From Candidatus Micropelagos thuwalensis (GTDB lineage: Bacteria; Pseudomonadota; Alphaproteobacteria; RS24): a DNA stretch of 64,000 bases. The stretch spans positions 496,001 to 560,000 of the forward strand of contig NZ_AWXE01000001.1 of assembly GCF_000469155.1 (NCBI RefSeq). The letters are read 5' to 3'. Of this stretch, positions 1 through 9,316 are shown in pieces (position 1 is the stretch's first letter; every line of letters starts with the position of its first letter). Below the pieces are notes generated by a model that saw only the letters and a program-made list of their open reading frames with translations, ran no database searches and had not been told where the DNA came from. The translations under genes and the position numbers were made by a program.

Positions 1-362
1 CCCTTAGAAAATATGAAATTTCAGGTCACAAACGTATCGCAAACATCCTGACCCCACTCATTATCGGGCTGATTGTTTCAGCCTGTATCCTGACCGGTAT
101 CTTTGGACGCACTGGCAATAAACGGCGAATGAGCACATGCATAATAGTTACGCTGGGATATTATATAATCGCTATGATTTTCGCAGGACTCGCAGAAAGT
201 AAGTCAGGTATTATTGCGAATATCTATACCCCTCCGGTTTTTGCATTAATAATTGCTTGTCTGTATCTTCAATTTGGAGGTTCTAAAAATAATTGGCCAT
301 CAATTTTTAAATCAATGACGTCACACACCTCTACAGCAGACCTAAACAAACCAAATCATTAA
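1..362 (+). CDS. lptF: LptF, LPS export ABC permease (5'-truncated by window edge)
   Basis: An open frame enters from the left edge (first complete codon at base 3) and stops with TAA at 360-362, giving the last 119 residues. It starts as a cytoplasmic loop and then shows three membrane segments, roughly ILTPLIIGLIVSACILTG, CIIVTLGYYIIAMIFAGL and PVFALIIACLYLQF, which is the C-terminal layout of the YjgP/YjgQ permease family. LptF pairs with LptG and the ATPase LptB to pull lipopolysaccharide out of the inner membrane. It lies 26 bp before lptG on the same strand, the usual order. The N-terminal half is outside the window. An ATG at 129 is internal and not the start. Confidence 0.85.
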   Translation, partial: LRKYEISGHKRIANILTPLIIGLIVSACILTGIFGRTGNKRRMSTCIIVTLGYYIIAMIFAGLAESKSGIIANIYTPPVFALIIACLYLQFGGSKNNWPSIFKSMTSHTSTADLNKPNH

Positions 363-388
363 AACGAGCCACGAAACAAGAAATCAAA

Positions 389-1486
389 ATGACACTCAAC
401 ACGCGATTAAAAAAATATCTTGGTCATCAATTCCTTTTATGGGTTGGAGGTGCGTTTATTTTTACCGCCTTCATTAGTTTGGTTTTTGATATGTCAGAAA
501 TCGCTCAAACCAATTCAAATAAGGAAGCATTCAATTTTTTTAATATTGCGCTTATTTCGTTAATGCGTTTACCAAATTTGTTAAATGAAACTTTACCATT
601 TGTTTTCCTGTTTGGCACAATCGGGTTTTTTACAAAAATGCGGAACTCAAACGAACTGATTATCGCCCGAGCTTCAGGCATATCTGTATGGCAATTTTTG
701 GCCCCGGGGTTAGCGGCAACACTCCTCGTCGGGAGCTGTTTTATGATGCTATGGCAACCAATCTCATCGTATCTCTACATGCAAAGTGAACAATATAAAG
801 AAAGTAAATTTTACGAAAAAAACAATCAGCTTAAAATTTCTCAAAACGGCTTATGGCTAAGAGAGAATACGAAAGACGGGTTCTACATTTTACATGCCGA
901 AAGCGTGTCAGAAACAAATCCAATTCAGATTGGAAATCCGGTGGTAATGCAATTTAACAATCAAAATCAATTGATCAGTCGGGCAACTGCAAAAAGCGGT
1001 ATTTTAGGTTTTCAAAACTGGCATCTGAAAAACGTGTTGGTACAAGAAGAAACTTTAGAAACATTTCAAAAAGATAGCATTTACATACCTACAAAATTTA
1101 AAACGGACCAAATCGTTGATAATTTTCAAGCACCGAGTTCTATTTCTTTTTGGGATTTACATGACTTCATTAATATTTCCGAAGCTTCCGGATTACCGGT
1201 AAAGAAATATGAAATGTATTTTCATCTTCTGCTTGCCCGACCTCTATTAATGGTGGCTATGGTGCTGATAGCAGCGACCTTTGGACTTAAGCATGCAAGG
1301 TCAGGCGGGCATATATCCGGGGTGGTTTTGTCTGTTATTTCCGGCTTTTTGCTTTTTATATTTGCAGAATTTATGAAAACGCTCGGAGAATTGGCGATGT
1401 TATCCCCCCCCTTGGCGGCATGGACGCCGGGTGTTATTGCTAGCCTGCTTGGAATTACCCTGCTCTTACACCGCGAGGATGGATGA
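389..1486 (+). CDS. lptG: LptG, LPS export ABC permease
   Basis: 365 residues, the usual length for the LptF/LptG family. There is an N-terminal membrane segment at about residues 14-34, a second around 60-80 and a third near 100-120. A periplasmic beta-jellyroll region of about 150 residues follows, then three C-terminal membrane segments. The loop KHARSGG between the fourth and fifth segments is typical of the family. It acts in the inner membrane with LptF and LptB2 to drive LPS toward LptD. Its TGA overlaps the lptD ATG as ATGA, so the two are probably translationally coupled. The ribosome binding site before the ATG is weak. Confidence 0.93.
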   Translation: MTLNTRLKKYLGHQFLLWVGGAFIFTAFISLVFDMSEIAQTNSNKEAFNFFNIALISLMRLPNLLNETLPFVFLFGTIGFFTKMRNSNELIIARASGISVWQFLAPGLAATLLVGSCFMMLWQPISSYLYMQSEQYKESKFYEKNNQLKISQNGLWLRENTKDGFYILHAESVSETNPIQIGNPVVMQFNNQNQLISRATAKSGILGFQNWHLKNVLVQEETLETFQKDSIYIPTKFKTDQIVDNFQAPSSISFWDLHDFINISEASGLPVKKYEMYFHLLLARPLLMVAMVLIAATFGLKHARSGGHISGVVLSVISGFLLFIFAEFMKTLGELAMLSPPLAAWTPGVIASLLGITLLLHREDG

Positions 1487-3600
1487 TGCGCCATTTTCTT
1501 ATAACCGGTTTCATCATTTGTATGTGCATGATCCCGCTTCATATAAATGCCCAAACCCTTAATGATGAGCAGGCGCTTATTGAAGCTGAGAGCATGTCAT
1601 ATGCTCAAGATACCGAAATTGTGACGGCCTCAGGGGATGTAAAAATCCAATATCGTGGGAGAGAGCTTCGTGCCGGTAAAATCACATGGGACCAAAAATC
1701 AGATCGCATCATAGCTCGTGATAATGTCATCCTCATTGATACCGACGGCACAAGCGTTACCTCGCAAAGTGCCGAGCTTCAAGATGAAATGAAGCAAGCC
1801 ACACTGAAAAAATTCAGTCTGATGATGAAAAATAATTTACGTTTTAAGGGGGAAACGGCATCACGCGAATCCGGCAAGTTAACCAGCGTCAGAAAATCAA
1901 TTTTTACGGCTTGCAAACCCTGCAAAAATAATCCTGACGCGTCTCCGACATGGCAATTAAGAAGTGGCCAAACTGTCTATGATGAAAAAGATAAAACAAT
2001 TTCCCACAAAAATGTCCGCTTAGAAATGCGCGGTGTACCGGTTTTCTATCTACCCTATCTCACACATCCAGCACCAAATGTTAAAAAGCGTAGTGGTTTT
2101 CTTTTCCCGGTTTTCAAATCCTCAACCGACACGGGAGCTGATGTCGCTCTCCCCTATTTCATTAACCTCGCGCCAGATTATGATTTAACGCTTTCCCCTC
2201 GCTACATTTCAGATGGAAGCTCCATGCTCGGTTTTGATTGGCGTCAGAAAACATCACAAGGCACTTATAACATTTCGGGAAATGGCCTTTGGCTTGATGA
2301 AGAGGATAACCTCGATAATGACAAAACCTTCCGAGGTAATATTCAAAGTAAAGGTGCATTTAAGCTGAGTGAAAACTGGCAGGCGGGTTATGATTATTGG
2401 TGGGTATCCGATAAATCATTTATGCGGCGCTATGACATTGATGATGATGATTTTTTCACCTCTAAAGCCTATATCCGCCAAACAAATGGAAGGAATATAG
2501 TTGATGTTCGTTTACTCGATTTTAAAACATCTATTTTCAATATTGATGAAGACGCTCAGCCAGAAGTCGCCCCCCAAATCAGAACTGAACATTATTTTGA
2601 TAATCTCGCCGGCGGTGAATTGCGTGTAACATCTGACATAATATCAATGTCCCGAAAAAACGGTGCAGACTTGAATCGTGCCGCGGCAGAGACAGAATGG
2701 AACCGTCAGTCAATCCTCAAATCTGGTCAAATTCTTGATTACTTCGGCGGTGTGCGTGGTGCCTATTATGACTATGAAACTGATAGTGGTGAGCAAAGAA
2801 ATAAGGATGAGGAGTCCGTTTTACTTGCACATGCAGGCATTAAGTGGCGCATGCCCTTTATCAAAAGACAGACATCTGGAGCGGTGATTATTGAACCGAC
2901 AGCGCAAATAATAATCGCCAATGAGGAAACCAGTGAGGGGGCAATTCCGAATGAAGATAGTCTTTCGTCGGAATTTGACAGTTTAAACCTTTTTGATGTT
3001 TACCGTCACACCGGCTATGACCGCTTTGATACGGGTAATCGGTTTGATGTCGGGGTCAATACGGTTTTTGAAGGGGATAAGGGGAGTTCCTACCGCATGT
3101 TTGTCGGTAAGTCTTATCGGGATAAAGCTTTAGAGCGCCCGACAATTGGCACCGAGCAGGACGCGAAAGCCTCAGACTGGCTCCTCGATATAGGTTTCGA
3201 GCAAGGCTCAGCTTTGGGTTTCAATGGTCAATTAAGATTTGACGATGATGATCAGAAGCTCATTCGAAGCGATGGCGAAATTTATGCCAGTATCAAAAAG
3301 GCAAATTTTTCACTCCACTATACACATCTGGATGCGTCGATAACGCCTGACGGCGTTGAGCGAGAAGAATCGAGAGGCTCCTTTGATTTCAGCTTATCTG
3401 AAAACTGGTTGTTAAATGGCCATATAAGATATGATATGGAAAGAGAAAAACGCCTAAAAAATTCAATCGGGCTAATCTATCGGGATGATTGCACTGATAT
3501 AAGCCTGAGTTTTAATCAGTCATTCACACGAAACGGGAATATCGGACCACGTAATGGCGTGACGTTTAAAATTATTTTACGCACTCTCGGCGGTAAATAA
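1483..3600 (+). CDS. lptD: LptD, outer-membrane LPS assembly protein
   Basis: 705 residues. Residues 1-24 form a signal peptide ending HINAQ. Residues about 30-140 are the OstA/LptA-like periplasmic beta-jellyroll, and the rest is the long beta-barrel ending in alternating aromatic/hydrophobic strands. LptD with LptE inserts LPS into the outer leaflet. Two cysteines at 144 and 147 (CKPC) precede the barrel and one lies near the C terminus (about 670). The Escherichia coli protein uses two disulfides between N- and C-terminal cysteines, so the pairing here must differ. It follows lptG with a 4-bp overlap and precedes surA, whose product folds LptD. Confidence 0.93.
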   Translation: MMRHFLITGFIICMCMIPLHINAQTLNDEQALIEAESMSYAQDTEIVTASGDVKIQYRGRELRAGKITWDQKSDRIIARDNVILIDTDGTSVTSQSAELQDEMKQATLKKFSLMMKNNLRFKGETASRESGKLTSVRKSIFTACKPCKNNPDASPTWQLRSGQTVYDEKDKTISHKNVRLEMRGVPVFYLPYLTHPAPNVKKRSGFLFPVFKSSTDTGADVALPYFINLAPDYDLTLSPRYISDGSSMLGFDWRQKTSQGTYNISGNGLWLDEEDNLDNDKTFRGNIQSKGAFKLSENWQAGYDYWWVSDKSFMRRYDIDDDDFFTSKAYIRQTNGRNIVDVRLLDFKTSIFNIDEDAQPEVAPQIRTEHYFDNLAGGELRVTSDIISMSRKNGADLNRAAAETEWNRQSILKSGQILDYFGGVRGAYYDYETDSGEQRNKDEESVLLAHAGIKWRMPFIKRQTSGAVIIEPTAQIIIANEETSEGAIPNEDSLSSEFDSLNLFDVYRHTGYDRFDTGNRFDVGVNTVFEGDKGSSYRMFVGKSYRDKALERPTIGTEQDAKASDWLLDIGFEQGSALGFNGQLRFDDDDQKLIRSDGEIYASIKKANFSLHYTHLDASITPDGVEREESRGSFDFSLSENWLLNGHIRYDMEREKRLKNSIGLIYRDDCTDISLSFNQSFTRNGNIGPRNGVTFKIILRTLGGK

Positions 3601-3738
3601 AATCGGCCAAACCACAAAGAGAATTTTTAACTCAAGTCTTGTTTCCAAACCTTTCACATGCGAACCTGCGAACTTCTATTAGTGGATTCGATTATTAATT
3701 ACTAAATGTAAGCGGAAATTACCTAATTGACCCATATT

Positions 3739-5007
3739 ATGAGCAAAACTGTATCTTTGAGTAAATTTATGACCACAAAAAATAAATTTATAGCCTTTAT
3801 TTTTATGGCTCTTATGACCTTCAATACCGCCGAAGCACGAGAGGTTGAAGGTATTGCTGCCATTGTGAATGATGAGGTAATTTCTAAATTTGACGTTGAC
3901 CAACGTGTTAATCTTTTTCTGGTGACATCAGGTATTGAGCGCACCCCGCAAAATATTGATGGCTTGAGACGTCAGGTTCTCCGCACTCTGATACAAGAAA
4001 AACTACAATTGCAAGAAGCCCGTGATAGCGAAATCGAAATCTCACGCGCAGAGATAAACGCGGCGATGCAAGATATGGCATCTGGTACAAATCGAAGTCT
4101 TGATGAAGTTGAGAAATTCCTTAAAGAAAATAACGTCCATATCCGCACCATGGAAGATCAAATAGAAGCTGAACTAGCTTGGAATCGCTTTGTGAGAGGT
4201 CGATTTGGCGGGCAAGTTTCAATCGGTGAAATAGAAATTGACGAGACACTGGAACGTGCTGAAGCGGCTATGAATCAGGATCGTGTAAATATCAGCGAAA
4301 TTTTGTTACTCGCAAATAACCAGCTAGACGGACAAAGGCTCATGTCAGAAGCTGCACAAATTGTGCAACAACTTCGCGCTGGTATTAATTTCGGGGCAGT
4401 CGCCAGACAATTCAGTGCTGCCTCATCGTCAGCGAGTGGCGGCAATCTGGGCTGGACCCCTGTTAACCAGCTTGATGAAAATATTGTCCCGATTATTGAA
4501 AATATGGCTGCAGGAGACATATCCGATCCAATAGAAACCTCAGCAGGTATCTATATTGTTCAGTTAAACAGCAAACAACAATCTGGCGGCATTGACCCTA
4601 TGCGTAATCTGTTTGATTTGCTGATTATCACATATGATGTTGCCACTGAAGGCCATTTGGCAAAGCTTGAGTCTTTACGGGATAGTTTTACGACCTGTAA
4701 AAATACAGAGGCAAAAGCCAAGGAAATGGACGCTCGAAATGTGACCAGAACAGGACAGGTGGAACTTCGCCGCTTTCCGAAAAACCTACAATCTGAAATC
4801 AGCACGACGGAAGCTGGGCAAGTAATCGGCCCCAAAAAGAACGAGAAAATCGCCGAAATGGTCGTCGTCTGCGACCGCAAAGATGACCAAGGCGCGACCA
4901 TTTCCCGCGACGCAATTGAAAACAATCTTTACTCACAAAGACTGGCTATCATGGCACGCCGTCATTTGAGAGAATTAAGGCGTGACTCAATCGTAGAGTA
5001 TCGGTAG
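3739..5007 (+). CDS. surA: SurA-like periplasmic peptidyl-prolyl isomerase/chaperone
   Basis: About 422 residues with an N-terminal signal peptide (the stretch KNKFIAFIFMALMTFNTAEA). A SurA N-terminal helical domain follows at roughly residues 40-170, then a parvulin (PPIC) domain around 185-285 with the family block GGNLGWTPVNQL. A second, more degenerate PPIC-like region comes after it. It escorts outer-membrane proteins, including LptD, through the periplasm. The start is uncertain: TTG at 3727, ATG at 3739 and ATG at 3769 are all in frame, and none has a strong ribosome binding site. Its TAG shares one base with the GTG start of ksgA. Confidence 0.88.
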   Translation: MSKTVSLSKFMTTKNKFIAFIFMALMTFNTAEAREVEGIAAIVNDEVISKFDVDQRVNLFLVTSGIERTPQNIDGLRRQVLRTLIQEKLQLQEARDSEIEISRAEINAAMQDMASGTNRSLDEVEKFLKENNVHIRTMEDQIEAELAWNRFVRGRFGGQVSIGEIEIDETLERAEAAMNQDRVNISEILLLANNQLDGQRLMSEAAQIVQQLRAGINFGAVARQFSAASSSASGGNLGWTPVNQLDENIVPIIENMAAGDISDPIETSAGIYIVQLNSKQQSGGIDPMRNLFDLLIITYDVATEGHLAKLESLRDSFTTCKNTEAKAKEMDARNVTRTGQVELRRFPKNLQSEISTTEAGQVIGPKKNEKIAEMVVVCDRKDDQGATISRDAIENNLYSQRLAIMARRHLRELRRDSIVEYR

Positions 5008-5858
5008 TGCCGGAAACGGACGACCCACTACCGCCCTTACGCGACATAATTCGTGACCATGATTTACGCGCAAGCAAAGTTCTGGGACAAAATTTTATTT
5101 TGGATTTAAACCTGACACGGCGTATAGCCCGAACGGCAACGCAAGCAGGCGCCACCCCCTTACATAAAGTCATTGAAATTGGCCCTGGCCCTGGCGGTTT
5201 GACGCGCGGACTACTTATGGAAGGTGCCGAGCACGTGACAGTTATAGAAGCGGATGAGAGATTTCGTCCAGCTCTGGAAGATATCGCTACTACCTATCCA
5301 GACAGGCTGTCCGTGGTTATGGGAGACGCGCTTAAAATCAATCCTTCTGAAATCCTAGAAGGCAATTATAAAATTGTCGCCAACCTGCCCTACAATATTG
5401 CAACTCCTCTTCTCATCAAATGGCTATCACAATCTCCTATAGGTTGGGACAGTCTCACGCTAATGTTCCAAAAAGAAGTTGCACAACGTATCTGCGCTCA
5501 ACCTGGCGAAGATAACTATGGACGGTTAGCCGTCCTCAGCAATTGGTTGGCTGAAACAAGAATTGAATTTGATGTGCCAGCAGACGTATTTGTCCCCCCG
5601 CCCAAAGTAACCTCAGCGATTGTCAGCCTTATCCCCAGAGAACACCCACTGGCTGAGGCAGATTTACCGACGCTTGAAAAAGTGACAGCAGCGGCTTTTG
5701 GCCAGCGCCGGAAAATGCTACGCGCAAGCCTTAAGCAGATTACGAATGAAGCAGAAACCATACTTATCGCTTGCAATATTGACCCGACGCGCCGCGCAGA
5801 AACCTTAACGATTGAAGAATTCTGCACACTCGCTAGAGCATTAAAAGAATACATATAG
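5007..5858 (+). CDS. ksgA: KsgA/RsmA, 16S rRNA dimethyladenosine transferase
   Basis: 283 residues. It methylates two adjacent adenines in helix 45 of 16S rRNA late in 30S assembly, using S-adenosylmethionine. The family blocks are all present: GQNFILDLNL near residue 25, the SAM-binding EIGPGPGGLTRG near 58, the acidic VIEADERF, and the catalytic NLPYNIATPL near 125. A GTG start at 5007 overlaps the surA stop by one base. In many alphaproteobacteria pdxA sits between surA and ksgA; here there is no room for it. It is the last gene of the block and converges on gmk, with only 14 bp between stops. Confidence 0.95.
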   Translation: MPETDDPLPPLRDIIRDHDLRASKVLGQNFILDLNLTRRIARTATQAGATPLHKVIEIGPGPGGLTRGLLMEGAEHVTVIEADERFRPALEDIATTYPDRLSVVMGDALKINPSEILEGNYKIVANLPYNIATPLLIKWLSQSPIGWDSLTLMFQKEVAQRICAQPGEDNYGRLAVLSNWLAETRIEFDVPADVFVPPPKVTSAIVSLIPREHPLAEADLPTLEKVTAAAFGQRRKMLRASLKQITNEAETILIACNIDPTRRAETLTIEEFCTLARALKEYI

Positions 5859-5872
5859 ATTTGAAAGTGAGT

Positions 5873-6508
5873 TTATAGGGAGGCGCGTAATTGTTTAACA
5901 AAATCAGACAAAGCCGTTTGGCGCACACGTTTCAGTCTCTCGGCTTTTAAAATAGTCATTATTTTACGGTGACTAACAGCAATATCTTCATTTAAAATTA
6001 TATAATCATATTCTGCATAGTGACTGATTTCATCTGATGCCTGCGCCATTCTTTTCGTCACAGTCTCAAGTGAATCCTGCGCTCTTTTTTTAAGCCGTGA
6101 CTCAAGTTCTGCGGCTGAAGGAGGCAAAATAAATATGCGGACAAGATCATCTGCTGAGGCTTCCTCAAGCTGTTGTGTTCCCTGCCAATCAATATCGAAT
6201 AGAACATCTTTACCTGCGACCAAAGCCTCCTCAACGGGGCCTCGTGGCGTGCCATAGTAATTGTCAAATACTTTAGCGTGTTCGAGAAGCTCATTTTTAT
6301 TGACCATCAGGCCAAAAGTTTCCTTATCGACAAAATAATAATCCTCACCATGCGTCTCACCTGTACGCGGGGGGCGCGTCGTCGCGGAAACGGACATAGT
6401 AATTTCATTATCTTCTTCCAACAGCATTCGGCTTAAGGTCGTTTTACCCGCACCGGACGGGGACGACAGCACAAGCATCAATCCGCGCCGGGAGAAATCA
6501 TCTGTCAT
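5873..6508 (-). CDS. gmk: Guanylate kinase
   Basis: Phosphorylates GMP to GDP with ATP. The P-loop SSPSGAGKTT lies near the N terminus, followed by the GMP-binding blocks TTRPPRTGE and GEDYYFVDKETF and the lid/C-terminal helices. I chose the ATG at 6508 because AGGA lies 6 bases upstream. An in-frame ATG at 6532 would add eight residues but has no visible binding site. It is last in the fabD-to-gmk run, 39 bp after mltG (15 bp if the longer start is used). The related order in many alphaproteobacteria has a yicC-family gene between mltG and gmk, which is missing here. Confidence 0.93.
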   Translation of the reverse strand: MTDDFSRRGLMLVLSSPSGAGKTTLSRMLLEEDNEITMSVSATTRPPRTGETHGEDYYFVDKETFGLMVNKNELLEHAKVFDNYYGTPRGPVEEALVAGKDVLFDIDWQGTQQLEEASADDLVRIFILPPSAAELESRLKKRAQDSLETVTKRMAQASDEISHYAEYDYIILNEDIAVSHRKIMTILKAERLKRVRQTALSDFVKQLRASL

Positions 6509-6547
6509 TTTTTGTCCTGAAGAATCACTCATGTTTTACATTATAGC

Positions 6548-7567
6548 TTATTGTCTTGCTCTCATACGTCGCCAGTTTTCAACATTTTTATTATGCGCCG
6601 ACAGCGTTTTCGCAAAAACATGCCCCCCTGTCCCGTCAGCAACAAAATATAGGTAATCTGTTTTCGCAGGATTTAACGTTGCAGCAAGGGCATGCCGTCC
6701 AGGATTCGCAATCGGTGTAGGTGGCAAGCCTCTTATTACATATGTATTGTAGGCGGTTGGCATTTTAATTTCACTTTTGCGTATTGGTCGACCCAACACC
6801 TGCCCTTTTTTGAGACCATAAATAATGGTTGGGTCAGACTGTAGACGCATATTTTTATTCAGGCGATTGATGAAAACCGAAGCGACTAAGGCTCTTTCCG
6901 CAGCGACACCTGTTTCTTTTTCTACAATTGAAGCCAAAACAAGGGCTTCGTCTTGATTTTGAAGCGGTAAGTTCGGTGCTCTGTTATCCCATAGCTGGTC
7001 GAGTGTTTGCCGCATGGCTTTTTCCATCTGCAAAATCAACGCGTCTCGACTGCCACCTCTCGGAAAATAATACGTTTCAGGCAGAAGCGAACCTTCTGGC
7101 GGCATGCGTGTTATATCTCCGTTCAATAAAGGTGTCTTCGCAAGCAGACTGTAAATCTGAACATTACTTAAGCCTTCAGGAATGGTCACAGAATGAAGAA
7201 CCGCCTGCCCTTCAGTCAAAACATGCATGATTCGATACATAGAGCTTCTCAATGAGATGCTGAATTCGCCTGCTTTTAGCTGAGCGGCATTACCGAACAA
7301 TATAACTCCCAGCCGGAAAACATATTGATTGGAAATCAAACCTTCATTTTTAAGACGCTGTGCGATTAAAGGCAGCGGAGAACCTGTTTCAATAGTAAAA
7401 ACTGTGTCCTTATCATTTTGAAACGGTAAAAAGAAAAGCGCGCCTATCGCAACACCTAATATAAATGCGGTAATAATCCCGGCAGATAAAATAGTTTTTA
7501 GACGTGTGAGAAAGATAGCCGACTTGCTTTTCGTTTGTGGCGGTACGCTTTCGGTATCGCCTGGCAT
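6548..7567 (-). CDS. mltG: MltG, endolytic peptidoglycan transglycosylase
   Basis: 339 residues. A cytoplasmic N-terminal tail of about 28 residues is followed by one membrane segment (AGIITAFILGVAIGALFFLPF). The periplasmic YceG domain contains LASIVEKETG with the catalytic glutamate (about residue 218) and SDPTIIYGL. MltG cleaves nascent glycan strands and is thought to set their length. Its ATG directly follows the fabF TAA (TAAATG), indicating coupling. Placement after fabF is common in alphaproteobacteria. Confidence 0.94.
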   Translation of the reverse strand: MPGDTESVPPQTKSKSAIFLTRLKTILSAGIITAFILGVAIGALFFLPFQNDKDTVFTIETGSPLPLIAQRLKNEGLISNQYVFRLGVILFGNAAQLKAGEFSISLRSSMYRIMHVLTEGQAVLHSVTIPEGLSNVQIYSLLAKTPLLNGDITRMPPEGSLLPETYYFPRGGSRDALILQMEKAMRQTLDQLWDNRAPNLPLQNQDEALVLASIVEKETGVAAERALVASVFINRLNKNMRLQSDPTIIYGLKKGQVLGRPIRKSEIKMPTAYNTYVIRGLPPTPIANPGRHALAATLNPAKTDYLYFVADGTGGHVFAKTLSAHNKNVENWRRMRARQ

Positions 7568-8812
7568 TTAGGGGCAGCTTCTAAATATCAGAGAGGCGTT
7601 TGTCCCACCAAACCCAAAAGAATTAGATAGTACGGCTTCAATATTTTTCTCTTTTGGCTGATTAGGCACGAGATCAATTTTAGTTTCAACTGAAGGTGAC
7701 TCGAGATTAATTGTCGGCGGCGCAACATTATCCTGCATCGCCAAAATAGAAAAAATAGCTTCAACAGAACCCGCAGCACCCAGCAAGTGACCTACAGATG
7801 ACTTTGTCGAAGACATTGTCAGGTTAGCACTAGCGCTACCAAAAAGCTTTTCAATGGCGCGCAACTCAATTTCGTCGCCCATTGGCGTGGATGTACCATG
7901 CGCATTAACATAATCAATATCTTCTAAATTAAGTCCTGACATTTTTAGGGCAGCTTGCATGGAACGGAAGCCACCATCCCCATCTTCCGCAGGAGACGTA
8001 ATGTGATAGGCATCACCCGACATACCATAACCAATTACTTCAGCGTAAATCTTGGCACCGCGTTTTTTTGCATGCTTATATTCTTCCAGCACGACGACGC
8101 CTGCACCTTCCCCCATAACAAAACCATCACGGTCTTTATCATAGGGGCGTGATGCTTTTTCTGGTGTGTCATTAAAACTCGTTGAAAGCGCTCGACAGGC
8201 TGCAAACCCAGCTATCCCCAGACGACAAATAGATGCCTCTGCACCCCCTGCCACCATCACATCGGCTTGATCCAGCTTGATAAGCTGAAAAGCATCACCA
8301 ATTGCATGTGCTCCCGTAGAACAGGCTGTAGAAACAGTACTGTTTGGACCCTTCAGATTATTTCTGATAGAAACCTGACCACTTGCAAGATTGGAAATTG
8401 AGCCGGGAATAAAGAAAGGGCTGACACGTCTAGGGCCCTTTTCATTCAGAAGTAAAGCCGTCTCCTCAATGCTGGCAAGTCCACCTATGCCAGATCCAAT
8501 ATAAACACCGCTTCTATATTGCTGCTCATCCGTCTCAGCTACAAAACCAGAGTCTTGAAGTGCCATTGTGGCAGCTGCAATGCCATAAATAATGAAGGTA
8601 TCACTTCTTTTTTGGTCTTTGGGTTCAACCCAGTCATCAGCATTAAAACTATCCGGAACGTGACAAGCGACCTGACAAGGTAAGTCTGAGACATCAAAAG
8701 CCTCAATACGACCCGCCCCGGATTGAGAAAGCAGGATGTTTTGCCAACTCTCATCAAAAGAAGCACCGAGAGGATTGACAGTCCCAAGTCCTGTTATGAC
8801 AACTCTTCTCAA
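7568..8812 (-). CDS. fabF: FabF, beta-ketoacyl-ACP synthase II
   Basis: About 414 residues; elongates acyl-ACP with malonyl-ACP. The Cys-His-His triad is visible: TACSTGAHAIGD (Cys), NAHGTSTPMGD (His) and SSVGHLLGAAG (His). The C terminus GFGGTNASLIF is typical. No ATG is available. TTG at 8812 gives the usual MRRVVITGLG start with GGGG six bases upstream; TTG at 8824 would add four residues. It is encoded just after acpP in a fabD-fabG-acpP-fabF run, so substrate carrier and enzyme come from one cluster. Confidence 0.95.
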   Translation of the reverse strand: MRRVVITGLGTVNPLGASFDESWQNILLSQSGAGRIEAFDVSDLPCQVACHVPDSFNADDWVEPKDQKRSDTFIIYGIAAATMALQDSGFVAETDEQQYRSGVYIGSGIGGLASIEETALLLNEKGPRRVSPFFIPGSISNLASGQVSIRNNLKGPNSTVSTACSTGAHAIGDAFQLIKLDQADVMVAGGAEASICRLGIAGFAACRALSTSFNDTPEKASRPYDKDRDGFVMGEGAGVVVLEEYKHAKKRGAKIYAEVIGYGMSGDAYHITSPAEDGDGGFRSMQAALKMSGLNLEDIDYVNAHGTSTPMGDEIELRAIEKLFGSASANLTMSSTKSSVGHLLGAAGSVEAIFSILAMQDNVAPPTINLESPSVETKIDLVPNQPKEKNIEAVLSNSFGFGGTNASLIFRSCP

Positions 8813-8877
8813 GTTAAACCCCAATCTTATTAGAGACAGGAGACAATATCGTTATGAAATTATGATCAGTAGGCGAC

Positions 8878-9111
8878 TTATGAAGCCTCTGAGATAAACT
8901 TAACGGCATCTGCAACTGTCAAAATTGTTTCAGCGGCATCATCAGGAATTTCAATACCAAATTCTTCTTCAAACGCCATGACTAGCTCAACCGTATCCAA
9001 ACTGTCAGCACCCAAATCATCAATAAAGCTTGCGTTTTCTACAACTTTACCCGCATCTACACCCAAATGCTCAACAACTATTTTTTTAACTTGTTCGGCA
9101 ACATCGCTCAT
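8878..9111 (-). CDS. acpP: Acyl carrier protein
   Basis: 77 residues, the standard size, starting [12 protein letters not shown]. The motif [15 protein letters not shown] carries the serine that receives 4'-phosphopantetheine, and the protein is strongly acidic. It shuttles acyl chains among FabD, FabG and FabF encoded around it. A longer frame to 9165 exists, but the extra N-terminal residues are unlike the family, so ATG 9111 is used. A 205-bp gap with a large inverted repeat separates it from fabG, so acpP may have its own promoter or processed transcript, as is common for this abundant protein. Confidence 0.96.
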   Translation of the reverse strand: MSDVAEQVKKIVVEHLGVDAGKVVENASFIDDLGADSLDTVELVMAFEEEFGIEIPDDAAETILTVADAVKFISEAS

Positions 9112-9234
9112 TTCAAAATTCCTTAAATTGATGGTTGAAATTTGTAACTCAATAGCAGGATTCATTCATTTATGTAAAATCTAAATAAGAATGAACCATC
9201 CTTCAAAATTTAATTCGGCTGAATAACACCCTTT

Positions 9235-9270
9235 TTATTTCCTGTAAAGCGACGCTTATACAGGAAATAA
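9235..9270. repeat. Long inverted repeat between fabG and acpP
   Basis: TTATTTCCTGTA at 9235-9246 pairs with TACAGGAAATAA at 9259-9270. Inside it AAGC/GCTT adds four more pairs around a GAC loop, with one unpaired A. It is a 16-pair hairpin with few defects. No long T tract follows on the minus strand, so it is not a textbook terminator. A processing site, attenuator or mRNA-stabilising structure for the highly expressed acpP is an inference. Confidence 0.7.
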
Positions 9271-9316
9271 AATGGAATATATAAAACTTTCAGTCTAAGC
9301 ACTGAAATTTTTACCT

